A stretch of DNA of 64,000 bases, taken from assembly GCA_003755025.1 (NCBI GenBank), contig RJVL01000002.1:1-64000 (forward strand). Reading direction: 5' to 3'. Each line of letters opens with the position of its first letter. Positions within the stretch are counted from its first letter, which is position 1. A program made the position numbers and the translations under genes. Shown piece by piece: positions 34,509 to 46,062 of this stretch. The notes under the pieces are model-generated. The model had not been told where the DNA came from. It saw only the letters and a program-made list of their open reading frames with translations, and made no database searches. The stretch is from Diaphorobacter nitroreducens (GTDB taxonomy: Bacteria; Pseudomonadota; Gammaproteobacteria; Burkholderiales; Burkholderiaceae_C).

Positions 34509-35030
34509 TCACAGCGGCCGGTTTTCATCGCGGTCGGGCGGGCGGCGCTGGGGCGCCAGCAGCACCCAGCTGGCCAGCGGCCAGAGGGCGGCCTCCAGCA
34601 GCGGTGCCACCAGGCCTTCGAAACCCGGCAGGATGCCCCCGCCGATGGCTACGCGCAGCAGCAGTTCGAGCGCATGGGCCGCAAAGAACAGCGGCAGCAG
34701 TTGCAGCGCCTGCAGCAGCGGGCCGAACCACAGCAGGCGGCGGTGCGTGTATTGCGCGCCGAACATCAGCAGGCAGTACACCAGCGCATGCTGGCCCAGC
34801 AGGGCAGACTGGTACACATCCAGGCACAGCCCCATGAGGAAAGCCACCCCCAGCCCCACGCGCTGCGGCTGGTGCATGCCCCAGAACACGAGCAGCACCA
34901 TGACCCAGTCGGGCGTCCAGACCACGCGGCCCAGTGGCAGCATGTTCAGCGCCAGCGCGGCCACCAGGCTGGCAGCGATGAAGACCGGGTTCACGGGCAG
35001 CAGCAGCTGCTGGCCCTTGGGCATGATCAT
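34509..35030 (-). CDS. mreD: Rod shape-determining protein MreD
   Basis: 173 residues with five hydrophobic segments. The sequence is poorly conserved in the family, but GMHQPQRVGLGVAFLMGLCLD and the position decide the call. MreD is an inner-membrane partner of MreC in the elongasome. Its start overlaps the mreC stop by four bases, so translation is coupled. Confidence 0.93.
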   Translation of the reverse strand: MIMPKGQQLLLPVNPVFIAASLVAALALNMLPLGRVVWTPDWVMVLLVFWGMHQPQRVGLGVAFLMGLCLDVYQSALLGQHALVYCLLMFGAQYTHRRLLWFGPLLQALQLLPLFFAAHALELLLRVAIGGGILPGFEGLVAPLLEAALWPLASWVLLAPQRRPPDRDENRPL

Positions 35031-35944
35031 TTGCGGCCTCCGCGCTTGGGCGCCGCCGGCGCAGGTTCGGGGCGCGGTGGCAGGTCGGCCACCACCGGCT
35101 TGAGCACCATCACATGGCGCGCTCCGTACATCTGCGCCACGGGAGCGCAGTAGATGCGCGCAAAGGCGGAGTCGGCACGCCGCTCCACGCGCAGCACGCG
35201 CGCAACCGGCAGGCCCGCAGGGTACAGGCCGTCCACGCCGCTGGTGGTGAGCAGGTCGCCTTCCTGCACATCCGCATTGCCCGGCGTGAAGCGCAGCTCC
35301 ATGCCTCCGCCATGCCCGGCCACCGGGTCGCCGTAGGCCACGCTGCGTGCACCGGTGCGCAGGTTGAGCACAGGAATGGCCTGGTCGCGGTCGATGAGCA
35401 GCGTGACTTCGCTGAGCATGGGGAACACGCGCGTGACCTGCCCCAGCACCCCCGAGGCATCCATCACCGGCGAGCCCGGCTCCACGCCTGCCAGCTGCCC
35501 ACGGTCCACCATCACACGCCGCGTATACGGGTCTGCCGTGTCATAAATCACTTGCGCGGCCGTGGCCTCGGTGGTCAGGCGCTCGCGCAGTGCCAGCAAC
35601 TGGCGCAGCTCGGCGTTCTCGCGCAGCAGCTGCTCGGCCTCGCCGGCGCGCACCGCCATTTGCGCCATGGTGCGCTGCGCGTCGTCCATGCCCTGCTGTG
35701 CGGCCTGCAGCGACTGGAAGTATCCAGCCCCCTTGTCCGCGAATTCCACCGGCTGCAGCATCAGCCATTGCAGCGGGTACAGCGCCGTAGAGACGGCCTT
35801 GCGCAGCGGCTCGGTCAGGTGAAAGCGTGCGTCCGCCACCATCAAAAACAGCGCCAGGGCGCTGTAGAGGGTGAGGCGGGAGAGCGGCGATGGCCCCTGC
35901 TTGAACAGCGTCGGCGCCGAACGGTCCAGGGTTCCCAGTGGCAT
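35027..35944 (-). CDS. mreC: Rod shape-determining protein MreC
   Basis: 305 residues. A single membrane helix near 23-40 is followed by a coiled coil (about 75-120, ENAELRQLLALRERL) and the beta-barrel domain with VMVDRGQLAGVEPGSPV and the LLTTSGVDGLYPAGLPVARV stretch. MreC links MreB to PBP2 in the periplasm. The C-terminal 20 residues are Pro/Arg-rich and disordered. It lies 29 bp after mreB. Confidence 0.95.
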   Translation of the reverse strand: MPLGTLDRSAPTLFKQGPSPLSRLTLYSALALFLMVADARFHLTEPLRKAVSTALYPLQWLMLQPVEFADKGAGYFQSLQAAQQGMDDAQRTMAQMAVRAGEAEQLLRENAELRQLLALRERLTTEATAAQVIYDTADPYTRRVMVDRGQLAGVEPGSPVMDASGVLGQVTRVFPMLSEVTLLIDRDQAIPVLNLRTGARSVAYGDPVAGHGGGMELRFTPGNADVQEGDLLTTSGVDGLYPAGLPVARVLRVERRADSAFARIYCAPVAQMYGARHVMVLKPVVADLPPRPEPAPAAPKRGGRK

Positions 35945-35973
35945 GCGGACAGCTCGTCAGGCGCGGTTCGGGC

Positions 35974-37029
<1,056 letters not shown>

Positions 37030-37222
37030 TCAGGCACGGCATGCACGTCGGCCTGCCGTCGCCGGATATTACGGGGTGTTTGTTGGCTTTTTTCGCACAA
37101 TGACCGGCAATATGGAGGTCTAGCGGCAAAGCCGGGATAATAACGCATCCCCTGTGAATAACTCCCCCTGGCGGAGCCCGGAAAGCCGCTTTACATCTGG
37201 TTTCCGCCCGTCCCTCTTCCCT

Positions 37223-37522
37223 ATGGCACTGACACCCCAGGATATCGGCCGCATCGCCAATCTGGCCCGGCTCGAACTGAGCCCCGGCGAAAGTGAGCGC
37301 ATGCTCACACAACTCAACGGTTTTTTCGGCATCGTCGAGAAGATGCAGGCTGTGGATACCCATGGCATCGCCCCCCTGTCGCACCCGGTGGCGGTGGTGC
37401 GGGATGTGCAGCTGCGCCTGCGCGAGGACGTGGCCAGCGAGCCCGACCAGCGCGAGGCCAACCAGCGCAGCGCGCCGGCCGTCGAGCGCGGCCTGTTCCT
37501 GGTGCCCAAGGTCATCGAATGA
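37223..37522 (+). CDS. gatC: Glutamyl-tRNA(Gln)/aspartyl-tRNA(Asn) amidotransferase subunit C
   Basis: A 99-residue stabilising subunit, beginning [20 protein letters not shown], and with [11 protein letters not shown] as in other GatC proteins. The start at 37223 matches the family length; the frame is open further upstream but has no family character there. gatA follows after 10 bp, with GAGGA in the gap. Confidence 0.96.
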
Positions 37523-37532
37523 GGACAACAGC

Positions 37533-39035
37533 ATGAGCAACACCCCCTCCTCCGAACTCCACGACCTGGGCATCGCACAGCTGACCAGCGCACTGCGCAG
37601 CAAACAGGTCTCGGCCGTCGAGGCCGCGCAGCATTTCCTGGCCCGCGCACACCAGCACCAGAACCTGGGCGCCTACGTCGCCATGAACGAGGACACCACC
37701 CTGGCGCAGGCCCGCGCGCAGGACGCGGCCCTCGCCGCCGGCACGGCTGCCCCCCTGGCCGGCGTGCCGATCGCGCACAAGGACATCTTCGTCACCCGCG
37801 ACTTCCCCAGCACCGCCGGCTCGAAGATGCTGGCCGGTTACCAGTCGCCGTTCGACGCCACTGTGGTCACTCGTCTGGCCGATGCCGGCTGCGTGACCCT
37901 GGGCAAGCTCAACTGCGACGAGTTCGCCATGGGCTCGGCCAACGAAAACTCCGCCGTGGCGCCCGTGGGCTGCGACGCCCCCGCACCGGTGCGCAACCCC
38001 TGGGATACCAGCCGCATCCCCGGCGGCTCCTCGGGCGGCAGCGCCGTGGCCGTGGCCGCGCGCCTGGCGCCGGCCGTCACCGGCACGGACACCGGCGGTT
38101 CCATCCGCCAGCCGGCATCGTTTTGCGGCGTCACCGGCATCAAGCCCACCTACGGCCGCGCCAGCCGCTACGGCATGATCGCCTTCGCCTCCAGCCTGGA
38201 CCAGGCTGGCCCGATGGCCCGCTCGGCCGAGGACTGCGCGCTGCTGCTGTCGGCCATGTGCGGCCCCGACCCCGACCGCGACTCCACCAGCCTGGACGTG
38301 CCAGCCGAGGATTTCAGCGCCAAGCTGAATGACTCCATCGACGGCCTGCGCATCGGCATCCCGGCCGAGTTCTTCGGCGACGGCCTGGCGGGCGACGTGC
38401 GTGCCGCCGTCGATGCGGCACTCAAGGAGTACGAGAAGCTGGGCGCAAAGCTGGTGCCCATCAGCCTGCCGCGCACGGAGCTGTCGATCCCCGTGTACTA
38501 CATCATTGCGCCGGCCGAGGCGTCGTCCAACCTCTCGCGCTTTGACGGCGTGAAGTTCGGCCACCGCGCCAAGGACTACGCCGACCTCGTGGACATGTAC
38601 AAGAAGACCCGCGCCGAAGGCTTCGGCGACGAGGTCAAGCGCCGCATCATGATCGGCACCTACGTGCTCTCGCACGGCTACTACGACGCCTACTACCTGC
38701 AGGCGCAGAAGATCCGCCGCATGATCGCGGACGACTTCCAGAATGCCTTCAAGGATTGCGACCTGATCGCCGGCCCCGTGGCGCCCAGCGTGGCCTGGAA
38801 GCTCGGCGAGCACGGCAACGACCCGCTGGCCGACTACCTGGCCGACATCTTCACCCTGCCCGCGTCGCTGGCCGGCCTGCCCGGCATGAGCGTGCCCGCC
38901 GGCTTTGGCGCGGGCGGCATGCCCGTGGGCCTGCAGCTCATCGGCAACTACTTCCAGGAGGGCCGCCTGCTGAACGCCGCGCACCGCCTGCAGCAGGCGA
39001 CCGACTTCCACCTCCGTGCGCCGGAGGGCATCTGA
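37533..39035 (+). CDS. gatA: Glutamyl-tRNA(Gln)/aspartyl-tRNA(Asn) amidotransferase subunit A
   Basis: The amidase that releases ammonia from glutamine for GatB, 500 residues. The Ser-cisSer-Lys triad is Lys83 (AHKDIF), Ser166 (GGSSGGS) and Ser190 ([11 protein letters not shown]), with the standard spacing of 24 between the serines. The trailing C-terminal domain is normal. The presence of gatCAB shows that this organism makes Gln-tRNA or Asn-tRNA at least partly by the indirect route. Confidence 0.98.
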   Translation: MSNTPSSELHDLGIAQLTSALRSKQVSAVEAAQHFLARAHQHQNLGAYVAMNEDTTLAQARAQDAALAAGTAAPLAGVPIAHKDIFVTRDFPSTAGSKMLAGYQSPFDATVVTRLADAGCVTLGKLNCDEFAMGSANENSAVAPVGCDAPAPVRNPWDTSRIPGGSSGGSAVAVAARLAPAVTGTDTGGSIRQPASFCGVTGIKPTYGRASRYGMIAFASSLDQAGPMARSAEDCALLLSAMCGPDPDRDSTSLDVPAEDFSAKLNDSIDGLRIGIPAEFFGDGLAGDVRAAVDAALKEYEKLGAKLVPISLPRTELSIPVYYIIAPAEASSNLSRFDGVKFGHRAKDYADLVDMYKKTRAEGFGDEVKRRIMIGTYVLSHGYYDAYYLQAQKIRRMIADDFQNAFKDCDLIAGPVAPSVAWKLGEHGNDPLADYLADIFTLPASLAGLPGMSVPAGFGAGGMPVGLQLIGNYFQEGRLLNAAHRLQQATDFHLRAPEGI

Positions 39036-39037
39036 CC

Positions 39038-40495
39038 ATGACCGCGAAACTCATCCAGGGCTACGAAGTCGTCATCGGCTTCGAGACCCACACCCAGCTC
39101 GCCACCCGCAGCAAGATCTTCAGCCGCGCCAGCACCGCCTTTGGCGCCGAGCCCAACACCCAGGCCTGCGCCGTGGACCTGGCGCTACCCGGCACCCTGC
39201 CGGTGATGAACCGCGAGGCCGTGGCCTGCGCTATCAAATTGGGACTGGCCCTTGGCTCCCACATTGCGCCAGAGAGCATTTTTGCGCGCAAGAACTACTT
39301 CTACCCGGATCTGCCCAAGGGCTACCAGATCAGCCAGTTCGAGATCCCGGTGGTGCAAGGCGGCGAAGTCTCCTTCTATCTGGGCAACGAGAAGAAGACC
39401 GTGCGCCTGGTGCGCGCCCACCTGGAGGAAGACGCGGGCAAGTCGCTGCACGAGGACTCCTCATTGGGTGGAGGGGGCCAGTCGGGCATCGACCTGAACC
39501 GCGCCGGCACGCCGCTGCTGGAGATCGTGACCGAGCCCGACATCCGCAGCAGCGAAGAAGCCGTGGCCTACGCCAAGGAACTGCACAAGATCGTGACCTG
39601 GATCGGCATCTGCGACGGCAACATGCAGGAAGGCAGCTTCCGCTGCGACGCCAACGTCTCGGTGCGCAAGCCCGGCCAGCCCCTGGGCACGCGCCGTGAG
39701 ATCAAGAACCTCAACAGCTTCAAGAGCATGCAGCAGGCGATCGACTACGAGATCCGCTGGCAGATCGAGGAGATCGAGGATGGCCGCGCGATCCAGCAGG
39801 CCACCGTGCTGTTCGACCCCGACACGGGCGAGACGCGCGCCATGCGCACCAAGGAAGACGCGGCCGACTACCGCTACTTTCCCGACCCCGATCTGCCGCC
39901 GCTGCGCATCGCCGCGCCGTGGATCGATGACATCAAGGCCCAGATGCCCGAGCTGCCGCGCGCGATGGCCGCGCGTTTCGTGCAGCAGTACGGCCTGCCC
40001 GAGTACGACGCCACCACGCTCACGCAGAGCCAGGCCATGGCGGCCTATTTCGAGGACGCCGCCAAGGGCTGCGGCCAGCCCAAGCTCGCCTCCAACTGGG
40101 TGATGGGCGAGATCTCGCGCCGCCTGAATGCCGAGGAGATCGGTGTGGAGCAGGCCAAGGTGCACAGCGCCCAACTGGCGGCGCTCATCGGCCGCATCAA
40201 CGACGGCACCATCAGCAACAACGCCGCTCGCCAGGTATTCGAAGCCTTGTGGAGCGGCGAAGGCCATGACGTGGACGCCGTGATCGAGGCCAAGGGCCTC
40301 AAGCAGATGAACGACTCCGGCGCGCTGGAGAAGATCATCGACGAAGTGATCGCCGCCAACGCCGCCAACGTGGAACAGTACAAGGCCGGCAAGGACAAGG
40401 CCTTCAACGCCCTCGTAGGCCAGGTGATGAAGGCCAGCAAGGGCAAGGCGAATCCCCAGCAGGTCAACGACTTGCTGAAGGCCAAATTGGCCTGA
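39038..40495 (+). CDS. gatB: Glutamyl-tRNA(Gln)/aspartyl-tRNA(Asn) amidotransferase subunit B
   Basis: The kinase and transamidase subunit, 485 residues. [20 protein letters not shown] and [11 protein letters not shown] are GatB signatures, and the C-terminal YqeY-like tail ([15 protein letters not shown]) is complete. It starts two bases after the gatA stop. A bidirectional terminator lies 32 bp past its end. Confidence 0.98.
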   Translation: MTAKLIQGYEVVIGFETHTQLATRSKIFSRASTAFGAEPNTQACAVDLALPGTLPVMNREAVACAIKLGLALGSHIAPESIFARKNYFYPDLPKGYQISQFEIPVVQGGEVSFYLGNEKKTVRLVRAHLEEDAGKSLHEDSSLGGGGQSGIDLNRAGTPLLEIVTEPDIRSSEEAVAYAKELHKIVTWIGICDGNMQEGSFRCDANVSVRKPGQPLGTRREIKNLNSFKSMQQAIDYEIRWQIEEIEDGRAIQQATVLFDPDTGETRAMRTKEDAADYRYFPDPDLPPLRIAAPWIDDIKAQMPELPRAMAARFVQQYGLPEYDATTLTQSQAMAAYFEDAAKGCGQPKLASNWVMGEISRRLNAEEIGVEQAKVHSAQLAALIGRINDGTISNNAARQVFEALWSGEGHDVDAVIEAKGLKQMNDSGALEKIIDEVIAANAANVEQYKAGKDKAFNALVGQVMKASKGKANPQQVNDLLKAKLA

Positions 40496-40508
40496 AACAC
40501 TGGCCAGT

Positions 40509-40532
40509 CAAGCGTTGGCAGCTATCAAAAAA
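40509..40532 (-). repeat. Dispersed repeat, half copy fused to the gatB terminator
   Basis: The complement reads GATAGCTGCCAACGCTTG, one base different from the usual core. Its A-tail merges with the A-run of the terminator at 40527. Confidence 0.7.
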
Positions 40533-40555
40533 GGCTCCCGTTGGAGCCTTTTTTT
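40527..40555. terminator. Bidirectional intrinsic terminator between gatB and the DUF4124-like gene
   Basis: GGCTCC (40533-40538), loop CGTT, GGAGCC (40543-40548), flanked by A6 and T7. It can therefore serve transcripts from both sides. Confidence 0.95.
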
Positions 40556-40565
40556 GTGTGCCGTC

Positions 40566-41282
40566 TCAGCGCGAGGCGCCAGGCGATACGAGCGTGGACT
40601 GCGGCGGCACCAGTTGCGACGCCGCCGCGCGCTGGGCCGCCCATAACTGGCGCAGCTGGGCCAGTTCGGCGTCGAAGCGCTGGTGGATGCGGCGCTTTTC
40701 CTGGTCCTGCGCGGTCAAAAAGCGCTGCTGCTCGGCCACGGCCTCATCGTTCTCGGCGATCTGGCGCTGCAGCTTCATCGGCGCCTTGAGCGGGTCGCGG
40801 CGGTAGAACTCCATCTCGCCGTCAATGCGCTTGCGCTCGACCTGCAGTTCCTGGATGCGCTTGCGCGCTACGGCCATGACCTCGTCCACCTGCACGAGGG
40901 CGGCCTCGCGCTCAACCTGGTGGGCCGCCTCGTCGGGGTAGCGCGCCATCAGCACGCGCTCGCGGCGGCGCTCTTCGGCAATGCGCGCGCGCTCCTGCGC
41001 CTCCTTGCGGCGCTGCACTTCCAACGCGGCACGCTCGTGTTCGGTCAGCGTGGGGCCGATGCGGCGCCGCTCGGCACCGGTGTGGTCCAGGATGCGCTGC
41101 TCACGGTCCACGCAGTCGGCGATGGGGCGGTCGGCGGTAATGCGCCTGCCGGTTTTGTCGATACAGGTGTACACCTCTTGCGGCGGCTTCGGCTGCGCCC
41201 AGGCGACCGGGGACAACAGGCCCAGCGCTGCGGCGGTTGCTCCGGCCATGAACCAGCCCGCGTGTCGTGTGCCTGCTTTCAA
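40566..41282 (-). CDS. Secreted DUF4124-like protein with coiled coil
   Basis: 238 residues from a TTG at 41282, chosen because a perfect AGGAGG lies nine bases before it and the product then begins with a good signal peptide (MKAGTRHAGWFMAG, cleavage near AWA/QPK). After it comes VYTCIDKTGRRITADRPIADC, a DUF4124-type segment whose two cysteines could pair. The remaining 150 residues are a highly charged Arg/Glu coiled coil. An ATG at 41249 would leave a signal without a basic start. The function is unknown; it may be a periplasmic envelope protein. Confidence 0.8.
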   Translation of the reverse strand: MKAGTRHAGWFMAGATAAALGLLSPVAWAQPKPPQEVYTCIDKTGRRITADRPIADCVDREQRILDHTGAERRRIGPTLTEHERAALEVQRRKEAQERARIAEERRRERVLMARYPDEAAHQVEREAALVQVDEVMAVARKRIQELQVERKRIDGEMEFYRRDPLKAPMKLQRQIAENDEAVAEQQRFLTAQDQEKRRIHQRFDAELAQLRQLWAAQRAAASQLVPPQSTLVSPGASR

Positions 41283-41314
41283 AACCCCTGCCCTCCTGGC
41301 TGCTGCCGTTGTTT

Positions 41315-42025
41315 TCAGTCGTTCACGCCGTAGCGCTGGCGATAGGCCAGCACCCGCTCGTGGTGCTCGCGCATCTGCGTATCGCCGCCACCCGCCGATA
41401 GGTATTGCAATAAGTCTGCCAGCTTGGCGATAGCGCAAACCTGCATGCCCAGTTCACGGCGCACGTACTGCACGGCGCTGTGGTCCACGTCCTGCCCATT
41501 CTCGGTGGCCTTCTCCTGGCGGTCGAGGGCAATCGCAATCGCATGCGGCGTGGCACCCGCGTCGCGGATCAGCGCGATGGACTCGCGCGCGGCGGTGCCG
41601 GCGCTCATCACGTCGTCGATGATGAGCACCTTGCCCTGAAGCGGCGCGCCCACCAGCGTGCCGCCCTCGCCATGGTCCTTGGCCTCTTTGCGGTTGTAGG
41701 CAAAGGGGACGTTCTTGCCCAGGCGCGCCAGCTCCACGGCCACCGTGGCGGCCAGCGGAATGCCTTTGTAGGCGGGGCCGAAGACCATGTCGAACTCGAC
41801 GCCGCTGGCCAGCAGGGCTTGTGCATAGAATTGCGCCAGCCGCCCGAGCTTGGCGCCGTCGTCGAACAGACCGGCGTTGAAGAAATACGGGCTCATGCGG
41901 CCTGCCTTGGTCTTGAATTCACCAAAGCGCAGCACCCCTGAATCCACAGCAAACCGCACGAAATCCTGCGCCAGGCGGGTTTGGCTCGCCCCTTGTTCCA
42001 CCGTCTGCGCGCTGTCTGTCACCAT
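41315..42025 (-). CDS. pyrE: Orotate phosphoribosyltransferase
   Basis: Converts orotate and PRPP to orotidine 5'-phosphate in pyrimidine synthesis, 236 residues. The PRPP loop VLIIDDVMSAGTA and the FGPAYKGIPLA segment are clear. The first 15 or so residues are not conserved, so the start could lie further in. The ATG at 42025 shares two bases with the ATG of the divergent exonuclease gene (the palindrome CATG at 42023-42026). Confidence 0.95.
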   Translation of the reverse strand: MVTDSAQTVEQGASQTRLAQDFVRFAVDSGVLRFGEFKTKAGRMSPYFFNAGLFDDGAKLGRLAQFYAQALLASGVEFDMVFGPAYKGIPLAATVAVELARLGKNVPFAYNRKEAKDHGEGGTLVGAPLQGKVLIIDDVMSAGTAARESIALIRDAGATPHAIAIALDRQEKATENGQDVDHSAVQYVRRELGMQVCAIAKLADLLQYLSAGGGDTQMREHHERVLAYRQRYGVND

Positions 42026-42839
42026 GGATGCATCCTTGTTCAAATTAACCAGTCTCAACCTCAACGGCATCCGCTCGGCCACGTCCAAAGGGGTCGAGGC
42101 ATGGATTGCCCAAAGCCGGCCGGATTGTATTTGCGTACAGGAAATCAAGGCCCAGTCTGCGGACATGCAGGGGCGTTTCGAGGAGCTGGCCGGCCTGAAG
42201 GGCTACTTCCATTTTGCGGTGAAGAAGGGCTACTCCGGCGTGGGCATCTATGCGCGCCACGAGCCCAGCGACGTGGTCATCGGCTACGGCTCCAGCGAGT
42301 TCGACACCGAGGGGCGCTACGTGGAACTGCGCTTTGACACGCCCGCGCGGCGCCTGTCCATCATCAGCGCCTACTTCCCCAGCGGCTCCTCGGGCGAGGA
42401 GCGCCAGTTGGCCAAGTTCCGCTTCCTGGAGGAATTCCATCCGCACCTCATGCGGCTGAAGGCCGAGCGGGAGTTCATCCTGTGCGGCGACATCAACATT
42501 GCCCACCAGCAGATCGACCTGAAGAACTGGCGCAGCAACCAGAAGAACAGCGGCTTTTTACCCGAGGAGCGCGCCTGGATGACAAAGTTGTTGCACATCT
42601 CTGACCCCGCGGGCGGGCTGGTGGACGTTTACCGTCAGTTACAGCCTGAGACCACGGACGCTTGCTACACGTGGTGGAGCAACCGCGGCCAGGCCTATGC
42701 CAACAACGTGGGGTGGCGCCTGGACTACCACCTGGCGACGCCCGCCATCGCGGCGCTCGCGCGTACCGAGGAAATCTACAAGGCGCAGAAGTTCAGCGAC
42801 CACGCGCCCATCACCGTCGGGTACGAGCTGTCGCTCTGA
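42024..42839 (+). CDS. xth: Exodeoxyribonuclease III
   Basis: AP endonuclease and 3'-exonuclease of base-excision repair, 271 residues from ATG or 267 from the in-frame TTG at 42036, where most family members start (FKLTSLNLNGIRSA). The catalytic residues are in CVQEIKAQ (Glu), CGDINIAH (Asp, Asn) and FSDHAPITVG (Asp, His). It is divergent from pyrE with overlapping start codons, so its promoter must lie inside pyrE or be shared. Confidence 0.95.
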   Translation: MDASLFKLTSLNLNGIRSATSKGVEAWIAQSRPDCICVQEIKAQSADMQGRFEELAGLKGYFHFAVKKGYSGVGIYARHEPSDVVIGYGSSEFDTEGRYVELRFDTPARRLSIISAYFPSGSSGEERQLAKFRFLEEFHPHLMRLKAEREFILCGDINIAHQQIDLKNWRSNQKNSGFLPEERAWMTKLLHISDPAGGLVDVYRQLQPETTDACYTWWSNRGQAYANNVGWRLDYHLATPAIAALARTEEIYKAQKFSDHAPITVGYELSL

Positions 42840-42845
42840 ATTCAG

Positions 42846-42924
42846 GAGCTATTCGCGCCGGGTTTTCAGCGTTTTCCGTGCGCTTTCGCATGGAAAAGCT
42901 TACATATCCAGCGCGAACAGCTTC
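42846..42924. other. Nested hairpins between convergent genes
   Basis: GAGCTATTCGCGC (42846-42858) pairs with GCGCGAACAGCTTC (42911-42924), with mismatches. Inside the loop TTTTCC (42872-42877) pairs with GGAAAA (42892-42897). It probably separates the xth and kinase transcripts and may be a diverged member of the dispersed repeat family. Confidence 0.45.
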
Positions 42925-42943
42925 TATTTCCATAGCGACCTGC

Positions 42944-43984
42944 TTACTGGCGCCCGGCCATGTAACGCTGCGCCGCCTCCCAGCCCAGTTCGGCCAGCGG
43001 TCCGGCCTTGGCGCCCGTCTCCACCGCATCGGCGGCCGCGGCATTGCCGTCCTGCGCCCGCTGGGCGATGCCGTGCAGGATGGCCGCCATGCGGAACAGG
43101 TTGTAGGCCAGGTAGAAATCCCAGTGCTCCGCCGCCTGGCGTCCGGTGACCTGCTCGTACCAGCCCATGTACTCGCTTTCCTGAGGGATGCCCAGCGCCG
43201 CGAGATCGAGCCCGCCGATGCCGCGCCACAGGGTGGGCGGGATGCGCCAGGCCATGCACTGGTAGGCCAGGTCGGCCAGCGGGTGGCCCAGCGTGGACAG
43301 TTCCCAGTCCAGCACGCCGATCACGCGCGGCTCGCTGGGGTGGAACACGAGGTTGTCCAAGCGGTAGTCGCCATGCACCAGCGTGGTCTCGTCGTCCTGC
43401 GGCAGGTGCTGGGGCAACCAGTCCATGAGCCGCTCCATCGCCGGCGTGACGGGCACCGTGGCCTCGCGGCACTGGCGCGACCAGCGCGCGACCTGGCGGC
43501 CCACGTAGTTGCCAGGTTTGCCGTAGTCGGCCAGGCCCACGGCGGCGTAGTCCACGGCGTGCAGTGCGGCGATCACGCGGTTCATCTCGCGGTAGATGGC
43601 GGTGCGCTCGGCCGGTTCCACGCCGGGCAGCGACTGGTCCATGAGCACTCGGCCCTGCAGAAACTCCATCACGTAGAACGGCGTGCCCAGCAGCGCCGCA
43701 TCGTCGCAATAGGCCAGCATGCGCGGCACGGGCACGGCCGTGTCCTGCAGCGCGCGCATCACGCGGTACTCGCGGTCGATGGCGTGGGCCGATGCGATCA
43801 GCGCCCCCGGGGGCTTCTTGCGCAGCACGTAATTGCGGCCTTCCGCCGTGGTGATGCGAAAGGTGGGGTTGGACTGCCCGCCCGCCAGTACCGTGGCCGC
43901 GAGCGGCCCCGTGCCCGCCAGACCCTGCGCGCGCAGGTAGTCGCCCAGCGCGTCCAGCGGCAAAGAAGTGGATGCCCCGCTCAT
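42944..43984 (-). CDS. Phosphotransferase of the aminoglycoside/choline kinase fold (LvaA/ACAD10-11 kinase-like)
   Basis: 346 residues with a kinase-like fold: TVLAGGQSNPTFRI as the nucleotide loop, then HGDYRLDN and GVLDWELSTLGHPLADL as the catalytic and metal motifs. It is the third gene of an acyl-CoA dehydrogenase-SDR-kinase operon. In that setting such kinases phosphorylate the 4-hydroxyl of hydroxyacyl-CoA (LvaA of Pseudomonas, the kinase part of human ACAD11), so antibiotic resistance is not indicated. Its start overlaps the SDR stop (ATGA). Confidence 0.87.
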   Translation of the reverse strand: MSGASTSLPLDALGDYLRAQGLAGTGPLAATVLAGGQSNPTFRITTAEGRNYVLRKKPPGALIASAHAIDREYRVMRALQDTAVPVPRMLAYCDDAALLGTPFYVMEFLQGRVLMDQSLPGVEPAERTAIYREMNRVIAALHAVDYAAVGLADYGKPGNYVGRQVARWSRQCREATVPVTPAMERLMDWLPQHLPQDDETTLVHGDYRLDNLVFHPSEPRVIGVLDWELSTLGHPLADLAYQCMAWRIPPTLWRGIGGLDLAALGIPQESEYMGWYEQVTGRQAAEHWDFYLAYNLFRMAAILHGIAQRAQDGNAAAADAVETGAKAGPLAELGWEAAQRYMAGRQ

Positions 43985-44750
43985 AGCGAACTCACCAGGT
44001 GCGCGCCGTCGACCGCCACGGTGGCGCCCGACATGGCGGCGCCGGCGTCGGACGCCAGCAACAGCAGCGGCCCGTCCAGGTCCGTCAGCTCGCCAAAGCG
44101 CCGGCTGGGGATGCGGCTGCGCAGCTTGTCGCCCGCCTCGCTGGTGAGGAAGTCGCGGTTCAGGTCGGTCACCACGTAGCCGGGCAGCAGCGCGTTCACG
44201 CGGATGCGGTGGCGCGCCAGCTCCAGCGCCATGGCCTTGGTGGCCTGGACCACGCCGGCCTTGGAGATCGCATACGGCGCCACGCCGCCCGCCACGCGCT
44301 CGCCCAGGATGGAAGCCACATTGACAATCGCGCCGCCCTTGCCCGCGGCCACCATGCGGCGCGCGGCCTCGGTGGCAACAAGCCAGCAGCCCTTGAGGTT
44401 GGTGTCCAGCACTTGGTCGAAGTCTTCTTCGGTCTGCTCCAGCAGCGGGCGCGTCACCGTGATGCCCGCGTTGTTGATGACCACATCGGGCACGCCCCAG
44501 GCGCCCACGGCGTCCAGGCACGCGCGCACGCTGGCGGCATCCGTCACGTCCAGCGTGAACGCCCGCGCCTCGCCGCCCGCGGCGGCGATGTCATCCACCA
44601 CGCCCTGCAGCTTGTCGGCCCGGCGCGCGGCGACGGCTATGCGAGCGCCCACCGAAGCCAACAGCCGCGCGAAATGCTGGCCCAGGCCACTCGATGCGCC
44701 GATGACCAGCACCACGCGGCCGTCCAGGCGAAAGGGCGTCAATGCATCGC

Positions 44751-44754
<4 letters not shown>
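43981..44754 (-). CDS. SDR-family oxidoreductase
   Basis: 257 residues. GASSGLGQ is the glycine-rich cofactor motif, NNAG follows, and the catalytic residues lie in NVASILGERVAGGVAPYAISK (Ser, then Tyr and Lys). It is the middle gene of the operon, with four-base overlaps on both sides. It probably interconverts hydroxy- and ketoacyl-CoA in the same pathway as the flanking dehydrogenase and kinase. The exact substrate is not known. Confidence 0.92.
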
Positions 44755-45941
<1,187 letters not shown>

Positions 45942-45990
45942 GCGGGCCTCGTAGAAGGTCAACCAGAATACCTGGCATATTGCGGATGAT

Positions 45991-46015
45991 ATTGTTGAAC
46001 AATTTTGAAAACAAT
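45991..46015. promoter_or_regulatory. Palindromic GntR/FCD-type operator
   Basis: ATTGTT (45991-45996), one base, AACAAT (45998-46003): a perfect 6+6 dyad. A third half-site AACAAT follows at 46010-46015. It lies between the divergent acyl-CoA dehydrogenase and GntR genes. Confidence 0.75.
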
Positions 46016-46062
46016 ACCCCTGCCGTTGTGCTAACGTTTGCGCGCAATCTCCTCGCCCGCTC

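Noticed and set aside
39230-39295. Possible repeat copy inside gatB (GCTATCAAATTGG and later A/T-rich codons)
   Set aside because: The encoded residues are the normal GatB sequence, and the ATAGCTGC and GCGCTT cores are missing.
42944-43984. Aminoglycoside phosphotransferase as an antibiotic-resistance gene
   Set aside because: The operon with an acyl-CoA dehydrogenase and an SDR points to acyl-CoA metabolism; the fold is shared with many kinases.
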